Shown: positions 36,490 through 46,067, numbered from the stretch's first letter. The stretch is 53,531 nucleotides of DNA from Gemmatimonadaceae bacterium (GCA_019745365.1 JAIETI010000132.1:1-53531), one strand, 5' to 3'. The notes: generated by a model from the letters alone, not told the origin. Numbers and translations are program-made.

Positions 36490-38097
36490 ATGCATCCACT
36501 CGCACAGGCCGCCGTGATCACGCTCGCCATCGTCAACGCCCGGGTCTGGACCGGAGACCCCAAGCGCCCCTGGGCCGACGCCATCGCCGTCGCGGGCGAC
36601 CGCATCGAAGCCGTCGGTTCCAGCGCGGAGATCCGCAAGCGCCTGCCGGCCGGCGCGCGCCTGATCGACGCGAAGGGGCAAATGGTCGTGCCCGGCTTCA
36701 CCGACGCGCACGTGCATTTCCTTGACGGCGGCTTCGCGCTGTCGAGCGTGCAGCTCCGCGACGCGCGCACCAAGGACGAGTTCATCCGTCGTATCGCCGC
36801 GTTCGCGAAGACGGCCGCCCCCGGGAGTTGGATCCTCAACGGCGACTGGGATCACATGAACTGGGGCGGCGAGCTCCCGACGCGCGCGTGGATCGATTCC
36901 GTGACGCCGAACCATCCGGTGTACATCAACCGGCTCGATGGGCATATGAATCTCGCGAACAGCGCGGCGCTCGCCGCGGCGAAGGTCACGCGAGACACCA
37001 AGGACGTCGTGGGCGGGACGATTGTGCGCGATGCGGCGGGAGAGCCGACGGGGATCCTCAAAGACAACGCGATGGACCTCGTCTGGCCGAGCGTGCCGGC
37101 CCCGTCGACGGCGCAAGCCGACGCGGCGCTGCGCGCGGCGATGACGTACGTCAACGCGCAGGGTGTCACCGCAGTGCACCACATGGGGATGTGGTCCGAC
37201 ATCGACGTGTTCCGTCGGGCGCATCACGCGGGGACTCTCACCACGCGGATCTATGCGGCAGTACCGCTCGGCAGCTGGCGCCAGCTCGCGGACACGGTGG
37301 CGGCGCGGGGCCGCGGTGATGACTGGCTTCGCATCGGCGGCCTCAAAGGGTTCGTCGATGGATCGATCGGCTCACACACGGCGCTGATGCTCGAGGGGTT
37401 CACCGACGCGCCGAACGATCGCGGCCTCATGGTGACGTCCGACGCGTGGCGCTATGAGGCGGTGAAGGGCGCGGATGCGGCGGGGCTCCAAGTGATGATC
37501 CACGCGATCGGCGACCGCGCCATCCGCGAACAGCTCGACATCTTCGCCCGCGTGGCACAGGAGAACGGTCCGCGCGATCGTCGCTTCCGCATCGAGCACG
37601 CGCAGCATCCGACCTTCGCGGACATCACCCGCTTCGGTGCACTCGGCGTGATCCCCTCGATGCAGCCGTATCACATCATCGACGACGGCCGGTTCGTCGA
37701 GCCGCTCATCGGCCGGGAGCGGACGAAGTCGAGTTACGCGCCGCGCGCGATGCTCGACGCCAAAGCCCCGCTCGCCTTTGGGAGCGATTGGTTCGTCGCG
37801 CCACCGACACCCCTCGAGGGGATCTACGCCGCAGTCACCCGCCGCACCCTCGACGAGAAGCATCCCGAGGGGTGGTATCCCGAACAGAAGATCTCGGTCG
37901 AGGAGGCGCTTCGCGCCTATACCACCGGCGGAGCGTATGCTGGCTTCGCGGAAGCGAACCAAGGGATGATCCGGCGCGGGATGCTCGCCGACCTCACGAT
38001 GATCGATCGCGACCTCACCCGCATCCCACCCGCCACGATCCGCGACGCGCACGTCACGCGGACCATCGTCAACGGCAAGGTGGTCTTCGAGCGCTAA
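36490..38097 (+). CDS. YtcJ-like amidohydrolase
   Basis: The 535-residue protein is a member of the amidohydrolase-3 branch (YtcJ, N-substituted formamide deformylase-like). Visible parts are the N-terminal beta-sandwich (AIVNARVWTGDPKRPWADAIAV), the metal motif FTDAHVHF, a KGFVDGSIGSHTA segment, IHAIGDRAI, RIEHAQHP and FGSDWFVAPPTPLEGIYAAV with the last metal-linked Asp. The N-terminus is mildly hydrophobic but not a clear signal. The substrate is unknown; relatives hydrolyse amides or formamides. It stands alone on the plus strand and converges with the E1 gene through a hairpin. Confidence 0.92.
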   Translation: MHPLAQAAVITLAIVNARVWTGDPKRPWADAIAVAGDRIEAVGSSAEIRKRLPAGARLIDAKGQMVVPGFTDAHVHFLDGGFALSSVQLRDARTKDEFIRRIAAFAKTAAPGSWILNGDWDHMNWGGELPTRAWIDSVTPNHPVYINRLDGHMNLANSAALAAAKVTRDTKDVVGGTIVRDAAGEPTGILKDNAMDLVWPSVPAPSTAQADAALRAAMTYVNAQGVTAVHHMGMWSDIDVFRRAHHAGTLTTRIYAAVPLGSWRQLADTVAARGRGDDWLRIGGLKGFVDGSIGSHTALMLEGFTDAPNDRGLMVTSDAWRYEAVKGADAAGLQVMIHAIGDRAIREQLDIFARVAQENGPRDRRFRIEHAQHPTFADITRFGALGVIPSMQPYHIIDDGRFVEPLIGRERTKSSYAPRAMLDAKAPLAFGSDWFVAPPTPLEGIYAAVTRRTLDEKHPEGWYPEQKISVEEALRAYTTGGAYAGFAEANQGMIRRGMLADLTMIDRDLTRIPPATIRDAHVTRTIVNGKVVFER

Positions 38098-38121
38098 TCG
38101 CGCGGCACTACCAGCGCGCGA
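38098..38121. terminator. Hairpin with a stop codon in its loop
   Basis: TCGCGCG (38098-38104) pairs perfectly with 38115-38121 across a 10-base loop that contains the stop of the minus-strand E1 gene (38110-38108). The plus gene's TAA is at 38095-38097, directly before the stem. No T-tract. Confidence 0.45.
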
Positions 38122-40222
38122 CCTCGGTGTACGCCGCCACCATGTCGCTCAACTGCGGGAGCGTGGCGTCCTCGAGCTGCGGGGCATAGCCGACCCACAC
38201 ATCTTGGCTCGCCACCCGCTTCACCGGCGCGTCGAGCCAGGCGAAGCAGTCATCCGCGATGCGCGCCGCGATCTCGGCGCCGTAGCCCCACGAGATCGAA
38301 TCCTCGTACGCGACGATCACGCGGCCGGTCTTCTTCACCGAGGCGTACACCGTCTCCTGATCCCAGGGTGAGAGCGTGCGGAGGTCGATGACCTCCACCG
38401 ACGGACCGCCGGCATCCGCGACCTGATTGGCCGCGGCGAGTGCGCGCTGCACGGTGGCGCCGTAGGTCACGACCGTGACGTCGCTCCCCTCGCGCACCGT
38501 CCGCGCCTTCCCGAACGGGATCATGAAATTCGGCCCCGGATAGACGCCCTTGTTGTACGTCTGCCGGTAGAGGTGCTTGTGCTCGAGGAAGATCACGGGG
38601 TCGTCGCAGCGGATCGCCGTGCGCAGGAGCCCGTTCGCGTCGAGTGCGGTGCTCGGGCAGACCACGCGGAGCCCCGGGCAGTGCGTGAAGAGCGAGGCGC
38701 CAGTCTGCGAGTGATAGATCGCGCCGCGGATGTAGCCGCCATACGTGGTGCGGACCACCACGGGAGACGAGAAGGCGTTGTTGGAGCGCCAGCGCATCGT
38801 CGCGAGTTCGTCGCGCAGCTGCATGTACGCGGTCCAGATGTAGTCGAAGAACTGGATCTCGACCACCGGCTTGAAGCCGCGATGCGCCAACCCGATCGCG
38901 CGCCCGATGATGTTCGCTTCAGCGAGCGGCGAGTTGTACACGCGCGCGCCGCCGAACTCGCTCTGCAGTCCGTGCGTCGCCTTGAAGACGCCCCCCTTCC
39001 CCTTGACCTTGCCGAGGTACTGCTCGCGCGACACATCGGCCACGTCCTCGCCGAAGACGACGATACGCGGATCGCGCCGCATCTCATCGCGCATGGCCGA
39101 GTTGATGAGGTCCACCATGGTGGTGGGCTCGCCGGTGAACTGCGGGTCGTCCTCGGTGTCGAACTGCTCGCTCGTGGGGTCGACGTCCGGCGAGAAGAGC
39201 GCGTATGGCACGCTCTCCGGCGCGGGCTGCGGCTGCGCGAGGGCGTCGTCGGTCGCCGCGAGCAGCTCCGCCTCCACCGACTCCTGGATCGCGGTGATCT
39301 CGGCCGCGGTCGCATGCCCGTTCGCGACGAGCCAGGTCGGGAAGTGCGTTACCGGGTCGCGCGCGGCGTCGGCCTCACGCTCGGCGGGCGGACGGTAGAG
39401 CACCTCGTCGTCCGAGAGCGAGTGCGAGTAGGGGCGGATCACATGCGCGTGCACCAGCGCCGGCCCCTTCCGCGCACGGGCGTAGTCCACCGCGCGCTGC
39501 AACACCTCGAGCGAGGCGACGAAGTCGCAGCCGTCGACTTCCTGGATGTAGAGGTCCGGGAACGACGCGACGAGCTTGGAGATCGATCCACCCGCGGTGT
39601 TCACCTCGACCGGCACCGAGATCGCGTAGCCGTTGTCCTCGACGAGGTAGACGACGGGGAGCTTGAGGTTCGAGGCGGTGTTCAGCGACTCCCAGAACTC
39701 GCCCTGCGACGTGGTGCCATCACCGGTGGAGACGAAGACGACCTCGTCGCCGTCGAACCCATCGGTGATGCCGAGCAGCTTGGCGCGCATCGACGCCTCG
39801 GCCGCGCCCACGCCCTGCAGGAACTGCGTCCCCGTGGGTGACGAGGTCGAGACGATGTTGAGCGCCTTGTGCCCCCAGTGCGACGGCATCTGTCGTCCGC
39901 CGGAGTTGGGGTCCTTGGCCGCGCCGACCGCGCTGTAGAGCATCTCCGCGGCGGTCATGCCGAGCTGCAGGCAGAGCGCGCGATCGCGGTAGTACATGTA
40001 GAACCAGTCGTACGTCGGCTTGAAGACGTGGCCCGCGGCGGTCAGGACGGCCTCATGCCCCGCGCCCGAGATCTGGAAGAAGATCTTGTTCTGGCGCTTG
40101 AGCTGGATCTCCTTGTCGTCGATCCGGCGCGACAGGAGCATGGTGCGGTACGCGGCGCGGAGCTGCTCCGAGGAGAGGGCAGGCGCAGAGGCGGTGCGAA
40201 CCGCTGTGATCGAGGTGGCCAT
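38108..40222 (-). CDS. 2-oxoacid dehydrogenase E1, alpha and beta fused
   Basis: From ATG 40222 the 704-residue protein joins the alpha and beta subunits of a branched-chain-type 2-oxoacid dehydrogenase E1 (2-oxoisovalerate/pyruvate type). The alpha half (about 20-350) has the ThDP site GDG (167-169) to Asn197 in EDNGYA, and SHSLSDD near the phosphorylation-loop position. The linker is about 350-385. The beta half has [54 protein letters not shown] and [12 protein letters not shown]. It decarboxylates a 2-oxoacid onto a lipoyl E2 carrier; no E2 or E3 gene is in the window. A TAGCTT hexamer at 40282-40287 (minus) may be its -10, with a 5' UTR of about 50 bases. Confidence 0.94.
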   Translation of the reverse strand: MATSITAVRTASAPALSSEQLRAAYRTMLLSRRIDDKEIQLKRQNKIFFQISGAGHEAVLTAAGHVFKPTYDWFYMYYRDRALCLQLGMTAAEMLYSAVGAAKDPNSGGRQMPSHWGHKALNIVSTSSPTGTQFLQGVGAAEASMRAKLLGITDGFDGDEVVFVSTGDGTTSQGEFWESLNTASNLKLPVVYLVEDNGYAISVPVEVNTAGGSISKLVASFPDLYIQEVDGCDFVASLEVLQRAVDYARARKGPALVHAHVIRPYSHSLSDDEVLYRPPAEREADAARDPVTHFPTWLVANGHATAAEITAIQESVEAELLAATDDALAQPQPAPESVPYALFSPDVDPTSEQFDTEDDPQFTGEPTTMVDLINSAMRDEMRRDPRIVVFGEDVADVSREQYLGKVKGKGGVFKATHGLQSEFGGARVYNSPLAEANIIGRAIGLAHRGFKPVVEIQFFDYIWTAYMQLRDELATMRWRSNNAFSSPVVVRTTYGGYIRGAIYHSQTGASLFTHCPGLRVVCPSTALDANGLLRTAIRCDDPVIFLEHKHLYRQTYNKGVYPGPNFMIPFGKARTVREGSDVTVVTYGATVQRALAAANQVADAGGPSVEVIDLRTLSPWDQETVYASVKKTGRVIVAYEDSISWGYGAEIAARIADDCFAWLDAPVKRVASQDVWVGYAPQLEDATLPQLSDMVAAYTEVARW

Positions 40223-40570
40223 GTCGGACGGCGGCTGATGGCGGGCGGGCGCCGCCGCGAACGCGGCGGGCGGACCGGTGAAAGCTAGCCGTGCCGGTGA
40301 TACGGAGGGAGGCGTCACAAAACTGCCTCTTGCGCGATTCGTGTTACCGAGCAATACTCTCGCGCGTCTGACTGTGGAAAACCCGCAGCGCTCCCACGAG
40401 CGCGACCACCGCAGGAGGCAAATGGCCGGTTCGAGAGGTCAGCCATCCGCCACTCCCCCCATGGAGCGATCGCATCCCGCGATCGCCGGATGGAGTCTCC
40501 GCCCCATCAACGCCACCCCGCACGGGCACGTCGCCCCGTCGCGGGGTGTCGTCTTTTCCGGCGAGGTGTC
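40223..40570. other. Structured non-coding stretch between E1 and HNH genes
   Basis: This 348-base gap holds no gene I can support. On the minus side are the E1 5' UTR and the TAGCTT hexamer. On the plus side TTGCGC (about 40330) and AATACT (about 40353) are a weak promoter pair 17 bases apart, followed by stems GCGCTC/GAGCGC (about 40389-40404), CATCCG/CGGATG enclosing CGATCGC/GCGATCG (about 40444-40494), and CCCCG/CGGGG followed by a T-containing TGTCGTCTTTT ending near 40557. It could be the structured leader of the HNH gene or a small RNA ending in a terminator. I cannot match it to a known riboswitch. Confidence 0.4.
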
Positions 40571-40975
40571 ATGTCTTTTCGGCGCTTTCACCGCAGTGGG
40601 CTCTCCCGTTCGTCCCGTGCGATGGCCACCCATCGTCGTCGCGGAGTCGACCGCTTTCACAAGCGTCACATCAAGCGAGAGACTTTCCGCGACTGTGGAC
40701 GTCGCTGCGTGTATTGCGGAAGCGCGCTCGGACTAGAAGCCGCCACCCTCGACCACGTCTTCCCGCTCGCCAAGGGCGGAGATAACGCGCCGGGCAACCT
40801 CGTGGCCGCGTGCCAAGGGTGCAACCAACTCAAGGGCTCGATGCTCCCCACCGAGTTCTTCCTGCGGTATCCCTGGGCTGGCTGGAATTTCATGCGCTAT
40901 GCGAGGGCGGTGCATCGCCAGTTGAAGCGCGGCGCGCGGCGTGCGGTGAGTCTCGCCTACGCGAAGGCCGCCTGA
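40571..40975 (+). CDS. HNH endonuclease-domain protein
   Basis: ATG 40571 is chosen, with GAGG four bases upstream (40563-40566); ATG 40622 is an alternative. The 134-residue protein is basic. It has a stand-alone HNH domain with CVYCGS (zinc pair), LDHVFPLAKGGDNAPGNLVAAC (catalytic His and Asn) and CQGCNQLKGS (second zinc pair), and a C-terminal basic helix. Such proteins nick or cut DNA; many chromosomal copies have no known target. It is not next to an intein, group II intron or restriction gene, so it looks like a lone copy. It is preceded by a structured leader. Confidence 0.9.
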   Translation: MSFRRFHRSGLSRSSRAMATHRRRGVDRFHKRHIKRETFRDCGRRCVYCGSALGLEAATLDHVFPLAKGGDNAPGNLVAACQGCNQLKGSMLPTEFFLRYPWAGWNFMRYARAVHRQLKRGARRAVSLAYAKAA

Positions 40976-41002
40976 CCGACCAGAAGCCTCTCGAGTGACC
41001 GC

Positions 41003-41028
41003 CGGGGCGTCGCGCAAGCGACGCCCCG
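41003..41028. terminator. Hairpin with GCAA tetraloop between convergent genes
   Basis: A perfect 11-bp stem (41003-41013 with 41018-41028) is capped by GCAA. It lies between the HNH stop (40975) and the Ada-like stop (41036). No T-tract on either strand. Confidence 0.55.
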
Positions 41029-41035
41029 TGTCGCA

Positions 41036-41878
41036 TCACGCCGTGCGCGCGAACTCGGCACGCAACAGCAGTCCCTTCCGCTCGATGCCCCACGCGTAGC
41101 CACCGAGCTCTCCGGTGCCGCGCAGCACCCGATGGCAGGGGATCAGCACGCTGATCGGGTTCGCCCCCACCGCGCTCCCCACCGCGCGCACCGCCTTGGG
41201 ATGACCGATCGCTCGAGCGACATCGGCATAGGTGGTGACCTGACCGTCCGGGATCGCGAGGAGCGCGCGCCATACCTTGAGCTGGAAGTTGGTCCCGCGC
41301 ACATGAAGCCCGAGCGGCTCGTCACGTCGCACACCGCCCAACGCCGCCGCCGCGACCTCGGCTGTCTCACGCCGCCCAGCACTGATACTCGCGCGTGGCC
41401 ACTCTGCGGCCAGCCGCTCGAGCGCGATCTGGCGATCGGTCGCGTTGTTCACGAACAGCAGCGAGCAGATCCCGCGCGGCGTGACCGCGATGAACGTGTC
41501 GCCGAGCGGCGTCTCCTGGATTCCCCAGCGGATGTCCACGCCCTCTCCGCCGCTCTGCAACTCTCCCGGCGACACCGCCTCGGCGTTGAGCACGAGGTCA
41601 TGCAGCCGCGCCGGTCCCGAGAGGCCGATCTCATACGTGACATCGAGAACCGAGCGGCGCTCCTTGAGCAGCGTCCGCGCGAGCTCCGCGGTCCGATGTT
41701 GCACGAATCGCTTCGGCGAGATCCCCACCCAGCGCGTGAACGTGCGCTGCAGGTGGTACTCGGAGAGGCCGAGGTGCGCCGCGAGGTCCGCCAGCGACGC
41801 GGCGGCGTCGCGCGGGCGGTCGAGGAAGGCGATCGCCTTCACCATGCGGAGATAGTCGGAGGAGGGCGCGGTGGTCAT
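41036..41878 (-). CDS. Ada-like: AraC helix-turn-helix plus O6-alkylguanine-DNA methyltransferase, no N-terminal zinc domain
   Basis: The 280-residue protein has an AraC-type DNA-binding domain (about 8-100; SLADLAAHLGLSEYHLQRTFTRWVGISPKRF) and a methyltransferase domain whose acceptor Cys is in LIPCHRV, with GGYAWGIERKGLLL after it. The Ada N-terminal domain that repairs methylphosphotriesters and triggers the adaptive response is absent, so it can repair O6-methylguanine but cannot sense damage in the classical way. The HTH presumably responds to another signal, or only helps DNA binding. No alkA or alkB gene is adjacent. The proposed start ATG 41878 has no obvious ribosome site. Confidence 0.93.
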   Translation of the reverse strand: MTTAPSSDYLRMVKAIAFLDRPRDAAASLADLAAHLGLSEYHLQRTFTRWVGISPKRFVQHRTAELARTLLKERRSVLDVTYEIGLSGPARLHDLVLNAEAVSPGELQSGGEGVDIRWGIQETPLGDTFIAVTPRGICSLLFVNNATDRQIALERLAAEWPRASISAGRRETAEVAAAALGGVRRDEPLGLHVRGTNFQLKVWRALLAIPDGQVTTYADVARAIGHPKAVRAVGSAVGANPISVLIPCHRVLRGTGELGGYAWGIERKGLLLRAEFARTA

Positions 41879-41923
41879 GGGCGAACGATGGGGCGGCGCG
41901 GGGGGCGGGCCAACACGAAAGTT

Positions 41924-41968
41924 GCGCTCCCCCTTGGTCCGGCTGTAGGCCGGACCAAGGGGGAGCGC
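41924..41968 (-). terminator. 20-bp hairpin after nadE
   Basis: Positions 41924-41943 pair perfectly with 41949-41968 around a 5-base loop. It lies between the nadE stop (42068) and the Ada-like start, and on the minus strand is followed by AACTTTC, a weak T-tract. Probable nadE terminator. Confidence 0.55.
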
Positions 41969-41984
41969 GGAAGTACAGCAAGTG

Positions 41985-42040
41985 CAGGAGGGAAAGGAAC
42001 GAAAGGAGCCCTGTCCTTCCTGTTGTTCCTTTGGTTCCTG
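41985..42040 (-). terminator. Second, imperfect hairpin after nadE
   Basis: A 16-base arm (41985-42000) matches 42025-42040 at 13 of 16 pairs, and an inner AAGGA/TCCTT stem extends it. The purine-rich and pyrimidine-rich arms differ in composition from flanking genes. May act with the 41924 hairpin. Confidence 0.35.
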
Positions 42041-42067
42041 CGGCCTCTCTATCGTGCGCGCCGCACT

Positions 42068-43930
42068 CTACGCATCCACGGGCCGCATGTACGCCTCTCC
42101 GATCGCGGCGCCGGACACCATCGCCACCGTCGGCAGGCGGCGCTTCCAGTGCGTGCTCTCCAAACGTCGCTTCACCGCCGCGATCTCCGCCGCGCTGAAG
42201 CCGCGGGCCTCGACCTCATCCACGCGATAGCCGTGGATCAACAGGTCGAGGATCGCGTCCGCCTTCGCGTAGGTCACGCCGAAGTCTTTCTCATCGGTCT
42301 GCCCTTCGACCAGGTCCGCGCTCGCGGGCTTCTCGATGATCGCCGCCGGGAGGCCGAGGTGACGGGCGAGCGCCCAGATCTGCGTCTTGTACAGATCACC
42401 GAGCGGGTTGATCGGCGGAGAATCGTCGGCATGCCAGGTGAAATAGCCGAGCAGTCGCTCGCTCTTGTTCCCCGTGCCGAGCGGGAGGGCGTGGAGCTTC
42501 GCCGACTGATCGAACAGCGCGATCATCCGTTGGCGCGCCATCACATTGCCACGACGCGCGGCGTCGGCGTCGGGTTCCTGCGAGAGATATCCATCCACGG
42601 CCGCGGTGATCTCGATCGTGCGCGCCGCGACGCCGAGCTGGTCGATCACCAACTGCGCGTGTGCGAGCGAGTCCGCGCTCGAGGTGCGATACGGCAGACG
42701 GATCGCCGTCACCTGCTCGGCGCCGAGCGCGCGCACCGCGAGCGCGGTGGTCACCGCCGAATCGACGCCGCCGGAGAGTCCGACCACCGCGCGCGTGAAG
42801 CCGCGCCGCGCGAACTCATCGCGGAGGAAGGTGACGAGCCACCGCTCGAGCAAGGCCGCATCGATCGCGAGCGAGGGTGGGCCGCTCTCCGAGCTCACGC
42901 GCGCATCGAGCACCGGGAGGGCGGCGCTGGCGCCGCGTTGCGCGCCGCCGAGGGAGTAGATCGAGAGGGGATCGTCCTCGCTCGCGTGCGCCGCGCTCGC
43001 CAGTTCGCGTGGGAACGTATCGTCACGCTCGCGGTGCGTGGCGCGGTCGAGCTCGGCGGTCAGGTGCGGGAGCATCACCCGCAGATCGCTGAGCATCGGC
43101 AGGTCGGCGCGGGTCCGCGCGACGTCGTCGAGATCGAGTGTCGCGAGGAGGAGCGATTCGTCCCAGATCGGCGCGCGGGCGCGGAGGTCGCCGCGCGGAC
43201 CCGCTACCAACGACGCCCCCTGGAAGTGCTTGCCGCCCTCGCTCCCAACGAGGTTCGCCAAGGTGCAGTACACCCCATGCTCCTCGGCGAGGTCGCGGAT
43301 CAGGCGCTCCCATCGCGCCACACTCGTCGGTTCGCCGGTGTTCGCCGCATTCGGCTGCGCGCCGCGCGCGGGGGCCGCCGAAGAGACGAAGACGATCTGC
43401 GCGCCGTCGAGCGCCGCGATCGTTCCGGTGAGTGAGTGCCACGCATCCTCGCACACGAGCATCGCCACGCGCGCACCCCACGCCGTGTCGAACGCGCGTA
43501 CCTCGTAGCCGCGCTCCACGAACCGCTCCTCATCGAAGAGCGAGTAGGTGGGGAGGAACACCTTCCGGTGCACATGCTGGATGATCGGGCCGTCACCCGC
43601 CGCGAGCGTGAGATACATCGCGGAGTTGAACAGATTCCCGTCGTGCTGTTCGTAGAAACCGATCATCACGTCGAGCAGCGTGCCCGGTTGTGCGACCGCG
43701 TCCCATCGGGCGGCGAGGGCGAGCGCGAGCGCGTCCGCCGTCATCGCACACTCGCGGACCCCGCCTTCGAGGAAGTATCCCGAGGTGGCGGACTCCGCGA
43801 ATTGGACGAGCTGCGGGCGCGGCTCGAGTGCGGCGACCTGAGACAGGATCGCACCGATCCGATCGAGGTTGGCCGTGGTGTCGCCCTTGGTCGGGCGGAA
43901 CTGGGCGATCGCGAGGTGCAGGCGGGGCAT
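42068..43930 (-). CDS. nadE: Glutamine-dependent NAD+ synthetase
   Basis: The 620-residue protein has an N-terminal nitrilase-like glutaminase domain with the Glu46-Lys123-Cys160 triad (LVQFAESATSGYF, VHRKVFLPTY, LVCEDAW). The C-terminal synthetase has the ATP-binding SGGVDSAVT, then GTGNKSERLLGYFTWHADDSPPINPLGDLYKTQIWALARHLG and TDEKDFGVTY. It converts deamido-NAD to NAD+ using glutamine and ATP in the last biosynthetic step. It is monocistronic by appearance, with hairpins after it and the divergent PBP gene before it. Confidence 0.97.
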   Translation of the reverse strand: MPRLHLAIAQFRPTKGDTTANLDRIGAILSQVAALEPRPQLVQFAESATSGYFLEGGVRECAMTADALALALAARWDAVAQPGTLLDVMIGFYEQHDGNLFNSAMYLTLAAGDGPIIQHVHRKVFLPTYSLFDEERFVERGYEVRAFDTAWGARVAMLVCEDAWHSLTGTIAALDGAQIVFVSSAAPARGAQPNAANTGEPTSVARWERLIRDLAEEHGVYCTLANLVGSEGGKHFQGASLVAGPRGDLRARAPIWDESLLLATLDLDDVARTRADLPMLSDLRVMLPHLTAELDRATHRERDDTFPRELASAAHASEDDPLSIYSLGGAQRGASAALPVLDARVSSESGPPSLAIDAALLERWLVTFLRDEFARRGFTRAVVGLSGGVDSAVTTALAVRALGAEQVTAIRLPYRTSSADSLAHAQLVIDQLGVAARTIEITAAVDGYLSQEPDADAARRGNVMARQRMIALFDQSAKLHALPLGTGNKSERLLGYFTWHADDSPPINPLGDLYKTQIWALARHLGLPAAIIEKPASADLVEGQTDEKDFGVTYAKADAILDLLIHGYRVDEVEARGFSAAEIAAVKRRLESTHWKRRLPTVAMVSGAAIGEAYMRPVDA

Positions 43931-43976
43931 CGTCTTGGAAAGTCGCCCCCAGAGGGCAGGGGGGCAACGCCCCCGC

Positions 43977-43982
43977 TAACTT
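43977..43982 (+). promoter_or_regulatory. -10-like hexamer upstream of the PBP gene
   Basis: TAACTT, 38 bases before the ATG at 44021. Same hexamer class as elsewhere but with a normal 5' UTR. Confidence 0.35.
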
Positions 43983-44020
43983 CCGCGCACCCCGGTCGTC
44001 GCTACGGGGTACCCCTCCGC

Positions 44021-46030
44021 ATGCGCTCCCTCCTCGCCCTCATCCTCGGTGCCGCCTCGATCGCGGCCCAATCGCCCGCCGCGCCGACCACGGCGACGGC
44101 CGGGAGCGGCGAGGCGTGGCGCTTGGTGCAGCCGCCGCAATCGTCGCTCGTGTATGCCCGCGATGGATCGCTCATCGGCGAGATCGGGAAGGAGTGGCGC
44201 ACGAGCGTCCCGCTCGCCTCCTTGCCACGGTACGTCTCGCAGGCGTTCGTCGCGGTCGAAGATCAGCGCTTCTATCAACACGATGGCGTCGACGTCGTCG
44301 GGATGGCCGGGGCGCTCAAGGACGCGCTGCTCGGCGACCCGCGCGGGGCGAGCACTATCACCCAGCAGCTCGTCGGGAACATGCACCCCGACCTCATCGA
44401 TCGGCGCGAGAAGTCCATCAGTCGCAAGCTCCGGGAGCAGGCGGCGGCACGAGAGATGGAGAAGCACTACACCAAAGCGCAGATCCTCGAGGCGTATCTC
44501 AACCAGATCAATTTCGGCCATGGCTGGTATGGGATCGAGGCCGCGGCCCGCCACTATTTCGGGAAGAACGCCTCGCGGCTGACGCTCGACGAAGCCGCCT
44601 CGCTCGCGGCGCTCCCCAAGGGGCCCGCGCTCTACGAACCTGCCAAGTACCCCGACCGCAATCTCAAGCGCCGCAACTCCATCCTCGACCAGATGGTGGC
44701 GCAGAAGCTCATCACCGAGGAACAAGCCACGGCGGCGAAGGCGCGTCCGGTGAAGGCGCTCTCGAACGGTGGGATGTCGGCGTATGCGCCCTACTATCTC
44801 GATGTCGTGCGCCAACTCTGCGAGCGCGCCGGGGTGCGCGTCTCCGACGGCGGCTATCGCATCTGGACCGCGCTCGATCCCGCGCTACAGCGCGCCACGC
44901 AGGTCGCGGTGGTGGAAGGCACCGCAGCGACGGAGAGCCGCCCCGGTTTTCGCCACCCGACCTTCTCGAATCACGCGAAGGGGAGCACCGACTATCTCCA
45001 GGGTGCGGCGGTCGCGATCGACGCCACCACCGGCGATGTGAAGGCGCTCGTCGGTGGGCGCAACTACGCTGAGTCGCCCTTCAATCGCATCACCAACGGG
45101 CTGCGCCAGCCGGGATCGAGCTTCAAGCCGTTCGTGTACGCGGCGGCGATCGCCGATTCGATTGCGCCGAACGCGATCGTCCCGGACACCTCGCTCGAGA
45201 TCCAATACGATCGCGTCTTCTATCGTCCGAAGAACGCCGACGGGGAATACCTCGGCAACCTCACCCTCCGTGAGGCACTCACGCGATCGCGCAACCCGGT
45301 CGCGGTGCAGCTCTGGGAGAAGGTCGGCGCAGACTCGATGATCGCGTTCGCGCACCGGATGGGGATCCGCTCCACGATCGCGCCGTATCCGTCGAGCGCC
45401 ATCGGCGCGAGCGTCGTGCAGCCGCTCGACCTCGTCGCCGCCTACACCGCCTTCCCCAACCTCGGCACACCGGTCGAACCCCGCTTCGTGTACCGCGTGG
45501 AGGATCGGGCCGGTCGCCGCGTCTTCGGTCAGGCCGTCACCGCGCTCCCACCCGCGATGTCGCCCGAGGTCGCATTCATCGTGCGTGACATGATGCGCGA
45601 TGTCGTCGAGCGCGGAACAGGGACGGTCGCGCGGCGTTGGCTCCCCGCGACCACACCACTGGCCGGAAAGACCGGGACCACCGATGACAATACCGACACC
45701 TGGTTCGTCGGCTGCACCGCGGACCTCTGCGCCGGGGTCTGGCTCGGCTTCGATCGTCCCAAGCCGATCATGGGCGGCGTGGCGGGGGGCGTGCTCGCGG
45801 CACCGATCTTTGGTCAGATGATCGCCCGTGGTGGCGCCGCACGTCCGGGTGAGTGGACCCCGCCTCCGGGACTGGTTACCGCCGAGTTGGATCGAGATTC
45901 GGGGCAACTTGCGACCGCCATCACCGCGCCGGACAAGCGGTATCGCGAGTATTTCCTTCCTGGGACGGAACCCGGCGCGCTCCGGATCGACGCACGACGG
46001 CTCTTCCGGCTCGGGCCGATCGTGTTCTGA
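44021..46030 (+). CDS. Class A penicillin-binding protein (PBP1a-like)
   Basis: From ATG 44021 the 669-residue protein has a hydrophobic N-terminal anchor or signal (MRSLLALILGAASIAAQ), a GT51 glycosyltransferase domain (about 60-250; catalytic Glu80 in AVEDQRFYQHDGVD, then GASTITQQLVGN and QINFGHGWYGIEAAA) and a transpeptidase domain with Ser366-SFK, SRN and Lys550-TG. It polymerises and cross-links peptidoglycan at the outer face of the inner membrane. The N-terminus is short for a PBP1a anchor and ends like a cleavable signal (AAQS), so membrane attachment is uncertain. A longer upstream frame (from 43436) is antisense to nadE and is not used. Confidence 0.95.
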   Translation: MRSLLALILGAASIAAQSPAAPTTATAGSGEAWRLVQPPQSSLVYARDGSLIGEIGKEWRTSVPLASLPRYVSQAFVAVEDQRFYQHDGVDVVGMAGALKDALLGDPRGASTITQQLVGNMHPDLIDRREKSISRKLREQAAAREMEKHYTKAQILEAYLNQINFGHGWYGIEAAARHYFGKNASRLTLDEAASLAALPKGPALYEPAKYPDRNLKRRNSILDQMVAQKLITEEQATAAKARPVKALSNGGMSAYAPYYLDVVRQLCERAGVRVSDGGYRIWTALDPALQRATQVAVVEGTAATESRPGFRHPTFSNHAKGSTDYLQGAAVAIDATTGDVKALVGGRNYAESPFNRITNGLRQPGSSFKPFVYAAAIADSIAPNAIVPDTSLEIQYDRVFYRPKNADGEYLGNLTLREALTRSRNPVAVQLWEKVGADSMIAFAHRMGIRSTIAPYPSSAIGASVVQPLDLVAAYTAFPNLGTPVEPRFVYRVEDRAGRRVFGQAVTALPPAMSPEVAFIVRDMMRDVVERGTGTVARRWLPATTPLAGKTGTTDDNTDTWFVGCTADLCAGVWLGFDRPKPIMGGVAGGVLAAPIFGQMIARGGAARPGEWTPPPGLVTAELDRDSGQLATAITAPDKRYREYFLPGTEPGALRIDARRLFRLGPIVF

Positions 46031-46061
46031 TTCATGGCGTAGCCGAACGACGCCGGAAGCG

Positions 46062-46067
46062 TATCTT
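46062..46067 (+). promoter_or_regulatory. -10-like hexamer before the M8-like peptidase gene
   Basis: TATCTT with a start site expected near 46074. The message would have a 5' UTR of about 40 bases containing GGGAGAG before ATG 46115. Confidence 0.4.

Noticed and set aside
40422-40736. Small ORF starting after AGGAGG in the gap before the HNH gene
   Set aside because: Only three bases separate the ribosome site and ATG, the product is low-complexity and it overlaps the HNH gene in another frame.
43436-44020. N-terminal extension of the PBP gene
   Set aside because: The extension is antisense to nadE and lacks PBP sequence; ATG 44021 starts with a proper hydrophobic segment.
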